A DNA stretch of 64,000 bases from Lachnospiraceae bacterium (GTDB lineage Bacteria; Bacillota; Clostridia; Lachnospirales; Lachnospiraceae): assembly GCA_024695145.1 (NCBI GenBank), contig JAILIS010000032.1:310001-374000 (forward strand). Reading direction: 5' to 3'. Shown here one piece after another: positions 27,325 through 35,204 of this stretch. Numbering within the stretch: the first letter of the stretch is position 1; each line of letters starts with the position of its first letter. A model generated the notes under the pieces. That model saw only the letters and a program-made list of their open reading frames with translations, was not told where the DNA came from and did not search any database. The position numbers and the translations under genes were made by a program.

Positions 27325-28079
27325 TGGTAAGGATGATTTTACACGGCTGTAACGGCCGTATGGGCAGGATGATAGCGGGGATCGTAAAAGATGATCCCGA
27401 TATCGAGATAGTTGCAGGCGTTGACATCAATACCATGCAGCAGGATGATTTTCCGGTAACCGACAGTATCGACAAGGTAGACAGTGCAGCGGACGCTGTC
27501 GTTGATTTCGGAAATGCCGCTGCAGTCGATGGCGTTATAGACTGGTGCGTTGCAAACTCTGTACCGCTTGTTGAGTGTACAACGGGACTTACGGAAGAGA
27601 CGCTCGGTAAACTTAAGGACGCCTCACAAAAGGTTGCGATGTTAAAGTCAGCCAACATGTCGGTCGGTATCAATCTGATACAGAAGATACTCAGAGAGAA
27701 CAGCGCGGTTCTCGCAGAGGCGGGTTTTGACATAGAGATAGTGGAAAAGCATCACAGGACCAAGCTTGATTCACCTTCGGGAACGGCTCTTGCACTTGCT
27801 GATTCCGTAAATGACGGTCTTGCAGTCAGGAAGGATTATGTTTTTGACAGATCTGCCAGGAGAATGGTGCGTCCCGATACAGAGATCGGTATATCTGCGG
27901 TCAGAGGCGGGACGATAGTAGGCGACCATGATGTCATATTTGCGGGCACAGATGAGGTCATAACGTTTTCACACAGAGCATATTCGAGAGCGGTCTTTGC
28001 AAAAGGTGCCGTTTCCGCGGCCAAGTTCATCAAAGGAAAAGGCGCCGGAATGTACGATATGTCAGATGTGGTGGGCTGA
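27324..28079 (+). CDS. dapB: 4-hydroxy-tetrahydrodipicolinate reductase
   Basis: NAD(P)H-dependent reductase following DapA, 251 residues. It has an N-terminal Rossmann motif (ILHGCNGRMGRMIAGIV), the VVDFGNAAAVDG segment, the catalytic His and Lys in EIVEKHHRTKLDSPSGTAL, and the C-terminal AVRGGTIVGDHDVIFAG and FSHRAYSRAVFAKG signatures. It overlaps dapA by one base and hisA by one base (TGATG). Confidence 0.97.
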   Translation: MVRMILHGCNGRMGRMIAGIVKDDPDIEIVAGVDINTMQQDDFPVTDSIDKVDSAADAVVDFGNAAAVDGVIDWCVANSVPLVECTTGLTEETLGKLKDASQKVAMLKSANMSVGINLIQKILRENSAVLAEAGFDIEIVEKHHRTKLDSPSGTALALADSVNDGLAVRKDYVFDRSARRMVRPDTEIGISAVRGGTIVGDHDVIFAGTDEVITFSHRAYSRAVFAKGAVSAAKFIKGKGAGMYDMSDVVG

Positions 28080-28849
28080 TGATATTCCGGCCCTGTATTG
28101 ATATACATAACGGAAAAGTCAAACAGATCGTAGGATCGACGCTCAGGGATGACAATGACCGAGCCACAGAGAATTTTGTATCCGACAGAGATGCATCATG
28201 GTATGCACAGCTGTACAAAAGTTACCGGCTCGGCGGCGGGCATGTCATCAATCTGAACAGCAAAGAAAGCAGCTTTTATGAACAGTCCAAAGCCCAGGTT
28301 ATTTCTGCACTTAATGAATTTCCTGGCGGACTCATGGCAGGAGGCGGTATCAATGCCGATAATGCCCGGGAATATATAGATGCCGGCGCCAGTCACGTGA
28401 TCGTGACAAGCTTTGTTTTTTCCGGCGGCAGAGTATGCATGGACAATCTCAGGGCTCTTACCGAAAGTGTCGGAGCCCGCAGGATAGTACTTGATCTCAG
28501 CTGCAAAAAGGCCGGGGGAACATATCTCGTAGCCACCGACCGCTGGCAGAGTCTTACTGATGTGCGTGTGAATACCGACACTTTTGAAGAACTCGGAAAG
28601 TACTGTGACGGATTTCTGGTTCACGCGGTCGATGCCGAAGGCAGATCGGCAGGTATTGATACGGAGCTTATCGGGATACTTGCCACATGCGATAAAGATA
28701 TATGTTATGCCGGCGGTATATCCTCATATGATGATATTGATCGTCTCAAGGAGGCCGGAGGCGGACGGGTTGATTTTACGGTCGGATCCCGCCTTGATAT
28801 ATTCGGAGGAGACCTTGGCATACAGGAGATCATTGAATGTACACGGTAA
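28079..28849 (+). CDS. hisA: Fungal/eukaryotic-type ProFAR isomerase (HisA/HIS6-like)
   Basis: Phosphoribosylformimino-AICAR-phosphate isomerase of histidine synthesis, 256 residues, TIM barrel. The sequence follows yeast His6 much more closely than normal bacterial HisA: FRPCIDIHNGKVKQIVG at the start, YAQLYKSYRLGGGHVINL, VGGGIN-like MAGGGINADNAREY, RIVLDLSCKK, WQSLTDVRVNTDTFEEL, FLVHAVDAEGRSAGID, and DFTVGSRLDIFGG at the end (comparison from memory). It sits behind dapB, away from any other his gene in this window, with one-base overlap. The next regulator begins inside its last 13 bases. Confidence 0.88.
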   Translation: MIFRPCIDIHNGKVKQIVGSTLRDDNDRATENFVSDRDASWYAQLYKSYRLGGGHVINLNSKESSFYEQSKAQVISALNEFPGGLMAGGGINADNAREYIDAGASHVIVTSFVFSGGRVCMDNLRALTESVGARRIVLDLSCKKAGGTYLVATDRWQSLTDVRVNTDTFEELGKYCDGFLVHAVDAEGRSAGIDTELIGILATCDKDICYAGGISSYDDIDRLKEAGGGRVDFTVGSRLDIFGGDLGIQEIIECTR

Positions 28850-29955
28850 TGATAATTGATGACAATAATACAGAGCTTCTGGTCGCAAAGAAAGCACTAG
28901 AGAGATCGTATAAGATAGTCGATATCGACAATCCGAAGGCGGCTTTGCAGCGTCTTGCCAAAGCGACGATAATGCCCGATTTCATTCTTCTCGATGTGGC
29001 CATGCCCGGTATTAACGGTTTCGATTTCATTATGAGGCTCAAGACGAGCGATAAGACCAGAAATATCCCGGTGCTGTTCGTTTCCGGTGACAAGGAAAAT
29101 ACAACCGAGATGGAAGCATACAGACTCGGAGCGGTTGATTTTATCCGCAAACCCATCATCCCGGATCTTCTGCGTAAGCGGATGGAGCTTCAGGCGGATG
29201 TTCTTGAGTATAAAAATCAGATGAATAAGTACAATTCCCAGCTTCAGCAGGCTGCAAATTTCCAGGCCAGGAATGCGATGAATCTGGAGTACTTTATCAT
29301 CGGTATCATAACGGATCTGATATCACAGAAGGATCCGTATACGGGCATGCATACGATCTGTGTAAGCAAATACATGGAGATCCTGCTCAAGGAGATGCTG
29401 CTGTCGGGTATTAACTACGGGATAGATCCCAATGATTTTGAACTTATACTGCTAAGCTCACGGCTTCATGACATGGGAAAGATCGGTGTTCCGGATTATG
29501 TGCTGTCCAAGACCGGTAAGTATACCGATCAGGAGTTTGCACTCATGAAAGCACATACGACCATGGCGGCCAACGCCATACAGAAGTATGCGTATCTTCT
29601 TCCGAACAACAAGTTTTTGTACTATACGTTCCAGATGGCCAAATATCATCACGAGAGAGTGGATGGGAACGGTTATCCCGACCGGCTGGCCGGAGCCAAC
29701 ATCCCGATACTTGCAAGGATCCTGGCTGTTGCGGACGTTTACGACGGACTGGTCGCCGAGAGAAGTTACAAGAAAGCCAAGACACATGAAGAGGCTTACA
29801 ATATCATAACGCAGGGAGCCGGTGTCCAGTTCGATCCGCAGGTTGTGGCAGCGTTCCAGCGTGTGCATATGGATATCCGGGATGCGGCGCGCAATATCGA
29901 GAGCCAGATGCAACAGAACATGGCCATGTCGCAGCAGGTTATGAAGCAGCAATAA
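28837..29955 (+). CDS. Response regulator with HD-GYP output domain
   Basis: A 372-residue REC-HD-GYP protein. The receiver (1-120) has Asp8/Asp9, phosphoacceptor Asp53 (LLDVAMPGINGF) and Lys105 (FIRKPI). A linker helix leads to an HD-GYP domain with the metal ligands and signatures in place: His172 (DPYTGMHT), HD at 211-212 (SSRLHDMGKIGVPD), His240, HHE at 271-273 and GYP at 279-281, then ADVYDGLVAERSYK. HD-GYP domains hydrolyse c-di-GMP. The C-terminus is Gln/Met-rich (MQQNMAMSQQVMKQQ). It overlaps hisA by 13 bases and ends the unit at a strong terminator. It is the only c-di-GMP-turnover domain seen in the window; no GGDEF or EAL protein is present. Confidence 0.93.
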   Translation: MYTVMIIDDNNTELLVAKKALERSYKIVDIDNPKAALQRLAKATIMPDFILLDVAMPGINGFDFIMRLKTSDKTRNIPVLFVSGDKENTTEMEAYRLGAVDFIRKPIIPDLLRKRMELQADVLEYKNQMNKYNSQLQQAANFQARNAMNLEYFIIGIITDLISQKDPYTGMHTICVSKYMEILLKEMLLSGINYGIDPNDFELILLSSRLHDMGKIGVPDYVLSKTGKYTDQEFALMKAHTTMAANAIQKYAYLLPNNKFLYYTFQMAKYHHERVDGNGYPDRLAGANIPILARILAVADVYDGLVAERSYKKAKTHEEAYNIITQGAGVQFDPQVVAAFQRVHMDIRDAARNIESQMQQNMAMSQQVMKQQ

Positions 29956-29969
29956 TGATCACAGACAAT

Positions 29970-30000
29970 AAAAAAGGAACCGAAATCCGGTTCCTTTTCT
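29970..30000. terminator. Bidirectional rho-independent terminator
   Basis: Stem AAAAGGAACCG / CGGTTCCTTTT with a five-base AAATC loop, flanked by A-runs on the left and T-runs on the right. It serves the HD-GYP gene on the + strand and cspA on the - strand, whose coding regions converge on it. Confidence 0.9.
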
Positions 30001-30075
30001 ATAATCCCAGTTCTGTATCTCTCCCCCTAAATATCTGTTTAATATATATAGTTTGAAAGGCACAAGTCTCGGAGA

Positions 30076-30273
30076 TTATAACTTTGTTACGTTCGTTGCC
30101 TGAGGGCCTTTTTCTCCGTTAACCACATCGAACTCAACCTCAGCGCCCTCGTCAAGAGACTTGAAGCCTTCCATGTTAAGTCCCGAATAGTGTACGAATA
30201 CGTCATTACCCTGCTCGTCGCAGATGAATCCGTAACCCTTCTGGTTGTTAAACCATTTAACTTTACCTTTCAT
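30076..30273 (-). CDS. cspA: Cold-shock protein
   Basis: A 65-residue single CSD beta-barrel that binds single-stranded RNA and [20 protein letters not shown] carries RNP1 (KGYGFI) and VFVHYS carries RNP2; the C-terminus is [11 protein letters not shown]. The open frame extends 36 codons further upstream, but a perfect CGGAGGT lies 7 bases before the ATG at 30273 and the upstream residues are hydrophobic noise from an A/T-rich leader. It is the only - strand gene between 1 and 54 kb. Confidence 0.97.
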   Translation of the reverse strand: MKGKVKWFNNQKGYGFICDEQGNDVFVHYSGLNMEGFKSLDEGAEVEFDVVNGEKGPQATNVTKL

Positions 30274-30331
30274 TGCTGATACCTCCGAAAAAATAAAAAA
30301 AATATTACCTTGTGCATAACGCACTATCGAA

Positions 30332-30360
30332 ATACTAGCACATAGATATGAAAATGTAAA
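30332..30360 (-). promoter_or_regulatory. cspA promoter and U-rich leader
   Basis: Read on the - strand: TTTACA (30355-30360), 17-base spacer ending TGC, then TAGTAT (30332-30337), which makes an extended -10. The leader of about 50 bases holds a GTGC/GCAC hairpin and a long U-rich tract before the ribosome site. Confidence 0.7.
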
Positions 30361-30369
30361 CAAAAAAAA

Positions 30370-30398
30370 TTGAAAAATCACCGCTTTGATAGTAAAAT
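30370..30398 (+). promoter_or_regulatory. Histidine-kinase promoter placing the start site at the ATG
   Basis: TTGAAA (30370-30375), 17-base spacer and TAAAAT (30393-30398). Transcription would begin at about 30402-30406, at the ATG itself. It is divergent from the cspA promoter, the two -35 boxes being about 10 bases apart. Confidence 0.65.
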
Positions 30399-30405
30399 CT
30401 TATTC

Positions 30406-32025
30406 ATGAAGAACGACGATCTTCTTAAAAAAATAGAGGAGCTGACCGCGGCAAATGTGTCGAAGAATGCATTCATTGCCAACATCTCTCATGAGATACG
30501 TACACCGATGAATGCCATAAGCGGTTTTGCCGAGCTTTTGTTGCAGCTTAACGCGTCAGACGAAGTCAATGAATATGCTCAGGAGATCAAGAGTGCTTCG
30601 GCAAATCTCCTGTCGATAATCAACGATCTGCTTGATATTTCCAAAATAGAATCGGGTCGTATGGAGCTCGTTCCCGTTCCGTACTATCTCCATTATCTGT
30701 TCAATGATATCGATTCGGTGATGTCGATCCCGACGGGTAAGAAAGGGATCGATTTTCGCGTGAATGCCAATCCCGAACTGCCCAGTCAGCTGTATGGCGA
30801 TATTGTCAGGATACGGCAGATACTTACGAACATCTGCAACAATGCCGTAAAGTTTACCAATGAAGGTTATGTGGAGCTGTCCGCAACATATACCGAAGGA
30901 GATGACGATGATACCGTCATTTTAATCTTTACCGTCAGGGATACGGGTATCGGCATCAGAAAGGATGATCTGAAACTGATATTCGAAAAGTTCCGTCAGG
31001 TTGATATGCGCCTGAACAGGAATGTTGAGGGAAGCGGGCTGGGGCTTTCGATTTGCAAGCAGCTCGTGGCTCTGATGGACGGAACCATTGAGGTGGACAG
31101 TGTATACGGTGAGGGTACGACATTTACCGTGCGAATCCCGCAGAAGGTACTTGATCGCAACAAACTGTCCAATTATCTTGTATATCGTAAGCAGGAGGAG
31201 GAAAAGAAGCGCTCCGTACTTTACGCTCCTTCCGCCAGAGTGCTGGTGGTTGATGACAATCCCGTCAATATCAAGATACTGCGCGGACTACTGCTGCATT
31301 ATGAGATCGATGCTGACACGGCTTCCTCCGGGGAAGAGGCCGTGGAGAAGGCGGGTAAGAACGGTTATGATCTGATCCTGATGGATCACATGATGCCGGG
31401 TATGAACGGTGAGGATGCGCTTAAAGCTATCAGAGGCCTTTCGGATAAGGATAAGGCTGAAGTGGCTGTCATCGCTGTCACTGCCAATGCCATACGCGGA
31501 ATGCGGGATGAATTCCTGCGAAAAGGGTTTACGGATTATCTGAGCAAGCCCGTGGAAACGGATAAACTGGAGGAGGTGTTGAAGGAAAACCTTGCATCCA
31601 ATCTGTTCGTTTCCGTTGACGTGGAAGAGGATGAACAGCAGGAAGAACTTGACTTTGAGATAAACGGCATTGATCTGGATTCGGGAGTGGCGAAAACAGA
31701 CGGCAACGTCAAGGATTATATTGACGTACTCGAGATCTTTTCGGAATACGGACCGGATAAGGCCAAAGAGATAGAAGATCTTGCCAGGGATCATAACTAT
31801 GAGAACTATACCATTGCGGTACATTCCCTGAAGAGCGTCTCGGCAAACATCGGAGCTCATCAGCTCTTCACCATGGCGAAGATACATGAGTTTGCCGGAA
31901 AGAGCGGCAATAACGGGTTTATCGATGCAAATTATGATAAGCTCGTAGGTCTTTACAGAACCATTATAGACAATATCAAGGCTGCACTGTCGGAGCGCGC
32001 GAAGAAAGCTTCGGCCGACGATTGA
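30406..32025 (+). CDS. Soluble hybrid histidine kinase (HisKA-HATPase-REC-HPt)
   Basis: A 539-residue phosphorelay protein with no membrane segment or obvious sensor domain. A short coiled coil is followed by HisKA with His29 (FIANISHEIRTPMNAISGF), then HATPase with N box (ICNNAVKF), G1 (VRDTGIGI) and G2 (GSGLGLSICKQL). The receiver (about 280-400) has Asp327 (LILMDHMMPGMNG) and Lys in YLSKPVE. The C-terminal HPt domain (about 425-530) carries His473 in VHSLKSVSANIGA. All four phosphotransfer sites look intact. I chose ATG 30406; the upstream TTG at 30370 coincides with the -35 box. There is no ribosome site before 30406, which together with the promoter suggests a leaderless message. Signals must come through partners. 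Confidence 0.92.
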   Translation: MKNDDLLKKIEELTAANVSKNAFIANISHEIRTPMNAISGFAELLLQLNASDEVNEYAQEIKSASANLLSIINDLLDISKIESGRMELVPVPYYLHYLFNDIDSVMSIPTGKKGIDFRVNANPELPSQLYGDIVRIRQILTNICNNAVKFTNEGYVELSATYTEGDDDDTVILIFTVRDTGIGIRKDDLKLIFEKFRQVDMRLNRNVEGSGLGLSICKQLVALMDGTIEVDSVYGEGTTFTVRIPQKVLDRNKLSNYLVYRKQEEEKKRSVLYAPSARVLVVDDNPVNIKILRGLLLHYEIDADTASSGEEAVEKAGKNGYDLILMDHMMPGMNGEDALKAIRGLSDKDKAEVAVIAVTANAIRGMRDEFLRKGFTDYLSKPVETDKLEEVLKENLASNLFVSVDVEEDEQQEELDFEINGIDLDSGVAKTDGNVKDYIDVLEIFSEYGPDKAKEIEDLARDHNYENYTIAVHSLKSVSANIGAHQLFTMAKIHEFAGKSGNNGFIDANYDKLVGLYRTIIDNIKAALSERAKKASADD

Positions 32026-32060
32026 GTGTTGATGAAAGAGTATCAGGGAGAAGAAGTCGG

Positions 32061-33356
32061 ATGACTCAACTACGCGGAGTGATAATTGATGATGACCGTA
32101 TGAGACGGGACACCGTCAAGAGCATCCTGCCGGACTACATCGAATGTGCGACGGTAGGCTCCGGTGACGATGCCCTGAAGTACGTCAAAAGGGATGCGCA
32201 GGGTAACCTTCCTGATTTTGTGATCTTAAACGGTGACGATCCGAAGAACTTCGGCCTGTACGTATATGACTGGATGATCAACAAATCAATGGATGCGGAT
32301 ATCGCAGCCATTCCGGTGATCGTCCTTACAAAGGATGAGTTTTCCGACGACTGTATCGAGTTTCTCGAGATAGGGGATGTGATCTTCTATGAAGGCGATG
32401 CTGATGAGGATGAACTCTTCTCCGTGATCAATGAAGCGATAGAAAAAGCAGAGTTCGCACCTCCGGTTGTAGAGCCCTCATTTGAAGAGACAAAGAGTAT
32501 CGACCGCCTGATGGGCCAGTCGGTAAAAGCTCCGTCCGGCGATGGCGATCAAAGAGCGGTTGTTCTTGACATGAACGAGAGAGTTGTTAATCTCGAAGCC
32601 GCCCTGGAACGCGGCAGAAAGCGTGTCGAGCAGATCAGGACCGTTATTGACGCCGCACAGCGCGCAAAAGACGAAGACGATGATCTTAACATCGGAAGAA
32701 GGCGGAAAGTTTCCAAAGAGGAAGAGAATGTCAATCGCATGTCAGCATTTCTGCAAAAGGCCCGTGAGAATGCCAATGTGGAAGAGGATCTGAAGAGAAA
32801 ACTGTACGGCGACACAGCGAAAAAGCCGGCCGGACCAGTTGACATCCTGAAGCAGAAAGCCATGAGCAACCCTGCCGGAGCGTTTTCGGCACAGGGCACC
32901 ATCAGGTTGGAGGACAGGCCGAAAAGCCATGAGGCACCGCCTGTCGAAAACGAAGAAAAGAAGACTGTCATCATAGTGGACAGCGAACTTAAGACAAGAA
33001 GGCTGTGTTCACTGTTCCTGACACAGAGATACAATGTTGTGGCATACGATTCCGGTATCAAGACCGTTGATCATTTTATCCGACACAGTGCGGATCTTCT
33101 GCTGATCAATCCCGCGCTTCCGGGAATGAACGGAATAGTGACGGTATCTTCCATCAGGATGCATCCGGGCGGCAGAAACGTGCCGGTCATGTTCCTTGTG
33201 GGGGATGATTTTACCCAGTCAAGGTCATCGCTTTTGGGACCGCTCGTAGTCGGGATCCTCAACAAGCCCATCAAGCAGGCTACACTGGCACAGGCAGTTG
33301 ACGGATATTTTGAAAACCTCAAAAAGGCACAGGGAACAAATACAAACAGATGGTGA
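32061..33356 (+). CDS. Double pseudo-receiver protein
   Basis: A 431-residue protein with a receiver-like domain at each end. The first (about 5-120) has IIDDDRM for the acidic pocket but Asn57 where the phosphoacceptor Asp should be (FVILNGDD). The second (about 295-425) again has Asn350 instead of Asp (LLLINPALPGMNG), keeping Lys in ILNKPIKQ. The middle is charged and helical (DMNERVVNLEAALERGRKRV; RKVSKEEENVNRMSAFLQKA). Both receivers are thus probably not phosphorylatable and may act as docking modules. I prefer ATG 32061, preceded by AGGGAG, to the in-frame TTG at 32022, which overlaps the kinase. It lies in the kinase operon. Confidence 0.75.
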   Translation: MTQLRGVIIDDDRMRRDTVKSILPDYIECATVGSGDDALKYVKRDAQGNLPDFVILNGDDPKNFGLYVYDWMINKSMDADIAAIPVIVLTKDEFSDDCIEFLEIGDVIFYEGDADEDELFSVINEAIEKAEFAPPVVEPSFEETKSIDRLMGQSVKAPSGDGDQRAVVLDMNERVVNLEAALERGRKRVEQIRTVIDAAQRAKDEDDDLNIGRRRKVSKEEENVNRMSAFLQKARENANVEEDLKRKLYGDTAKKPAGPVDILKQKAMSNPAGAFSAQGTIRLEDRPKSHEAPPVENEEKKTVIIVDSELKTRRLCSLFLTQRYNVVAYDSGIKTVDHFIRHSADLLLINPALPGMNGIVTVSSIRMHPGGRNVPVMFLVGDDFTQSRSSLLGPLVVGILNKPIKQATLAQAVDGYFENLKKAQGTNTNRW

Positions 33357-33360
33357 ATCT

Positions 33361-34050
33361 ATGAAAAAAAGAGTACTGATCGTTGATGACGATATAATGA
33401 CGCTGAAGATATTAAGGAAATATCTTGAGGACACTTATGATGTGGTGACTGAAAATGCCGGATACCGCTTTGTGGAGAAGATGGCCAATTACGAGGCCGA
33501 TCTGATCCTGCTTGATATAGAGATGCCTGTTGTGAACGGTGTACAGGCATTCGACGAGCTTATAAAAAACCCCGAGCTTAAGGATACGCCGGTAGTGTTC
33601 CTGTCGGGAGTGTCCAATCCCAATCTTGTCCGGGAACTCATGGCAAAGGGAGCGGCGGGTTATCTTGTCAAGACGATCCCCAAGGGTGAGCTTTTGTCAC
33701 GCCTTGAGAAGATATTTAATGAGAGCGGGAGCCGGAAGGTCACTCCGGAAGTGCTCATACTCGACAATGACATAGACCGCCTGAAGGAAATGCGGGAAGT
33801 TCTGATCGCCAATGACTACAAGGTAAAAGTATTGCGCGCCACTGTAGAGGCGATTGAATACATCAGAAATCATCATCCGAATCTGTTTATCATAGGCAGG
33901 GACTCATCCGGCGTTGAACCGAATGATGTTTACAAGTCGATAGAGGGAGTCATCCGTTCGGAGCATGTGATAACCATGGTCATGGAAGAGAGCTTCTTTG
34001 ATTCGGAACTTATCGACCGGGTGAAGGCGGCACTGTCGCAGCAGCAATGA
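33361..34050 (+). CDS. Tandem receiver response regulator without output domain
   Basis: A 229-residue protein of two receiver domains. The first (1-120) is complete: Asp9-11, phosphoacceptor Asp52 (LILLDIEMPVVNG) and Lys in YLVKTIPKGE. The second (about 129-229; EVLILDNDIDRLKEMREVL) is degenerate, with Gly in place of the phosphoacceptor (LFIIGRDSSGV). There is no DNA-binding or enzymatic domain, so it probably shuttles phosphate or docks on a partner, as in a phosphorelay. The start at 33361 follows the previous stop by four bases; an earlier in-frame start at 33298 would lie inside the upstream gene. Confidence 0.8.
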   Translation: MKKRVLIVDDDIMTLKILRKYLEDTYDVVTENAGYRFVEKMANYEADLILLDIEMPVVNGVQAFDELIKNPELKDTPVVFLSGVSNPNLVRELMAKGAAGYLVKTIPKGELLSRLEKIFNESGSRKVTPEVLILDNDIDRLKEMREVLIANDYKVKVLRATVEAIEYIRNHHPNLFIIGRDSSGVEPNDVYKSIEGVIRSEHVITMVMEESFFDSELIDRVKAALSQQQ

Positions 34051-34077
34051 ACAGGGGAATAAATAAGGGGATGTTTT

Positions 34078-35124
34078 ATGGAAGAAGAATACACTAACCG
34101 GGACGTAAGACCGCGTGTTAAAAAGAGACGGCGCGGCAATACCGGGATAACCGTTTTCGCACTTGCGGCAAGCTTTATTCTTGGGCTTGTTGTGGGGATG
34201 GTGATCATACACGTCAAAAGTTCCAAAGAGATCGCGCAGGTTCAGGAAGAACTTGCAACCGTCATCGAAGAGCAGAGCCATATCAATGTCACGAATGTAT
34301 ATGTACCCGAACGTGATATAGCTGCCGGCAAGATAGGACTGAATTCGTACAAGAAGGAAAACTTTCGCATCGATAACGGATTCATGGCGTATTTTGATGA
34401 TAACGGAGAGAAGATCAGCCATCTCGGATGCGATCTTTCGTATCACAATACACGGGTTGATTTTGACGAGCTTAAGGCAGCGGGCTGCGAATTCGTTATG
34501 CTCCGGTGCGGATACCGGGGCTATTCCGAAGGCGGACTGGTCAAGGACGAGAAATTCGATGAATTTGCGACAGAGGCACAAAGAGCCGGGATCAATATAG
34601 GCGTGTACTTCTTCACGCAGGCCGTGACACCCGAGGAAGCAGTCGATGAGGCGGAATTCACTCTCGATCTTATAAAGGATTACGATATATCCTATCCGGT
34701 GGCATTTGACACCGAGTACATAGATGACGAGAAGGCGAGAACAAATACCGAGGAGATAACGGATGAGCTTCGGACCGAGATATGTACTGCATTCTGTGAG
34801 CGTATCCGCGAAGAAGGGTACTATCCGATGATCTATGCATCCGAAAACTGGCTCCGCAGATCTCTCAATGTTGAAGCGTTGAAGCAGTACGAATTCTGGG
34901 CTCCGCAGTATCTCGACGAAAATGATTTTCTATATGATTTCACGATTTGGCAGTACACGGATTCCGGAAACATCCCGGGTGTAGAGGGAGATGTTGATCT
35001 TGACATCTCGATGGTTGACTATGCAGCTTTTGTGCCGCAAATGCGTGAGGCTTTCCTTACAGGCGGCAAGATACAGGAAGTGACTCCTGACGGAAAGCTC
35101 AAGATCACGACCGAGCAAGAATGA
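34078..35124 (+). CDS. Membrane-anchored GH25 (Cpl-1-like) muramidase-family protein
   Basis: A 348-residue protein: basic cytoplasmic N-terminus (PRVKKRRRG), one membrane helix (about 23-45), a short coiled coil, then an extracytoplasmic GH25 fold (about 120-330). Family marks are LGCDLSYHNTRVDFDELKAA, FVMLRCGYRGY, the IGVYFFTQAVTPEEAVDEA segment, the acidic AFDTEYID strand that carries the catalytic DxE, and IWQYTDSGNIPGVEGDVDLD. GH25 enzymes cleave peptidoglycan between MurNAc and GlcNAc. It ends the signalling operon and directly precedes the pilus promoter, so local wall opening for pili is an attractive idea (inference). Confidence 0.85.
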   Translation: MEEEYTNRDVRPRVKKRRRGNTGITVFALAASFILGLVVGMVIIHVKSSKEIAQVQEELATVIEEQSHINVTNVYVPERDIAAGKIGLNSYKKENFRIDNGFMAYFDDNGEKISHLGCDLSYHNTRVDFDELKAAGCEFVMLRCGYRGYSEGGLVKDEKFDEFATEAQRAGINIGVYFFTQAVTPEEAVDEAEFTLDLIKDYDISYPVAFDTEYIDDEKARTNTEEITDELRTEICTAFCERIREEGYYPMIYASENWLRRSLNVEALKQYEFWAPQYLDENDFLYDFTIWQYTDSGNIPGVEGDVDLDISMVDYAAFVPQMREAFLTGGKIQEVTPDGKLKITTEQE

Positions 35125-35133
35125 TCCATATGG

Positions 35134-35162
35134 TTGCAAACTTATGTAAACCATTATATAAT
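35134..35162 (+). promoter_or_regulatory. Promoter of the pilB-pilT-pilC unit
   Basis: TTGCAA (35134-35139), 17-base spacer, perfect TATAAT (35157-35162), in the 80-base gap before pilB. AGGAGG follows, then ATG at 35205. Confidence 0.85.
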
Positions 35163-35204
35163 ATTCAAGATTAAAATATCCGGCAGGAGGTTCCGGCAGG
35201 GAAC

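Noticed and set aside
30274..30381. N-terminal extension of the cold-shock protein
   Set aside because: The perfect ribosome site before 30273 and the family start at MKGKVKWF make the longer frame untenable; the promoter also lies within it.
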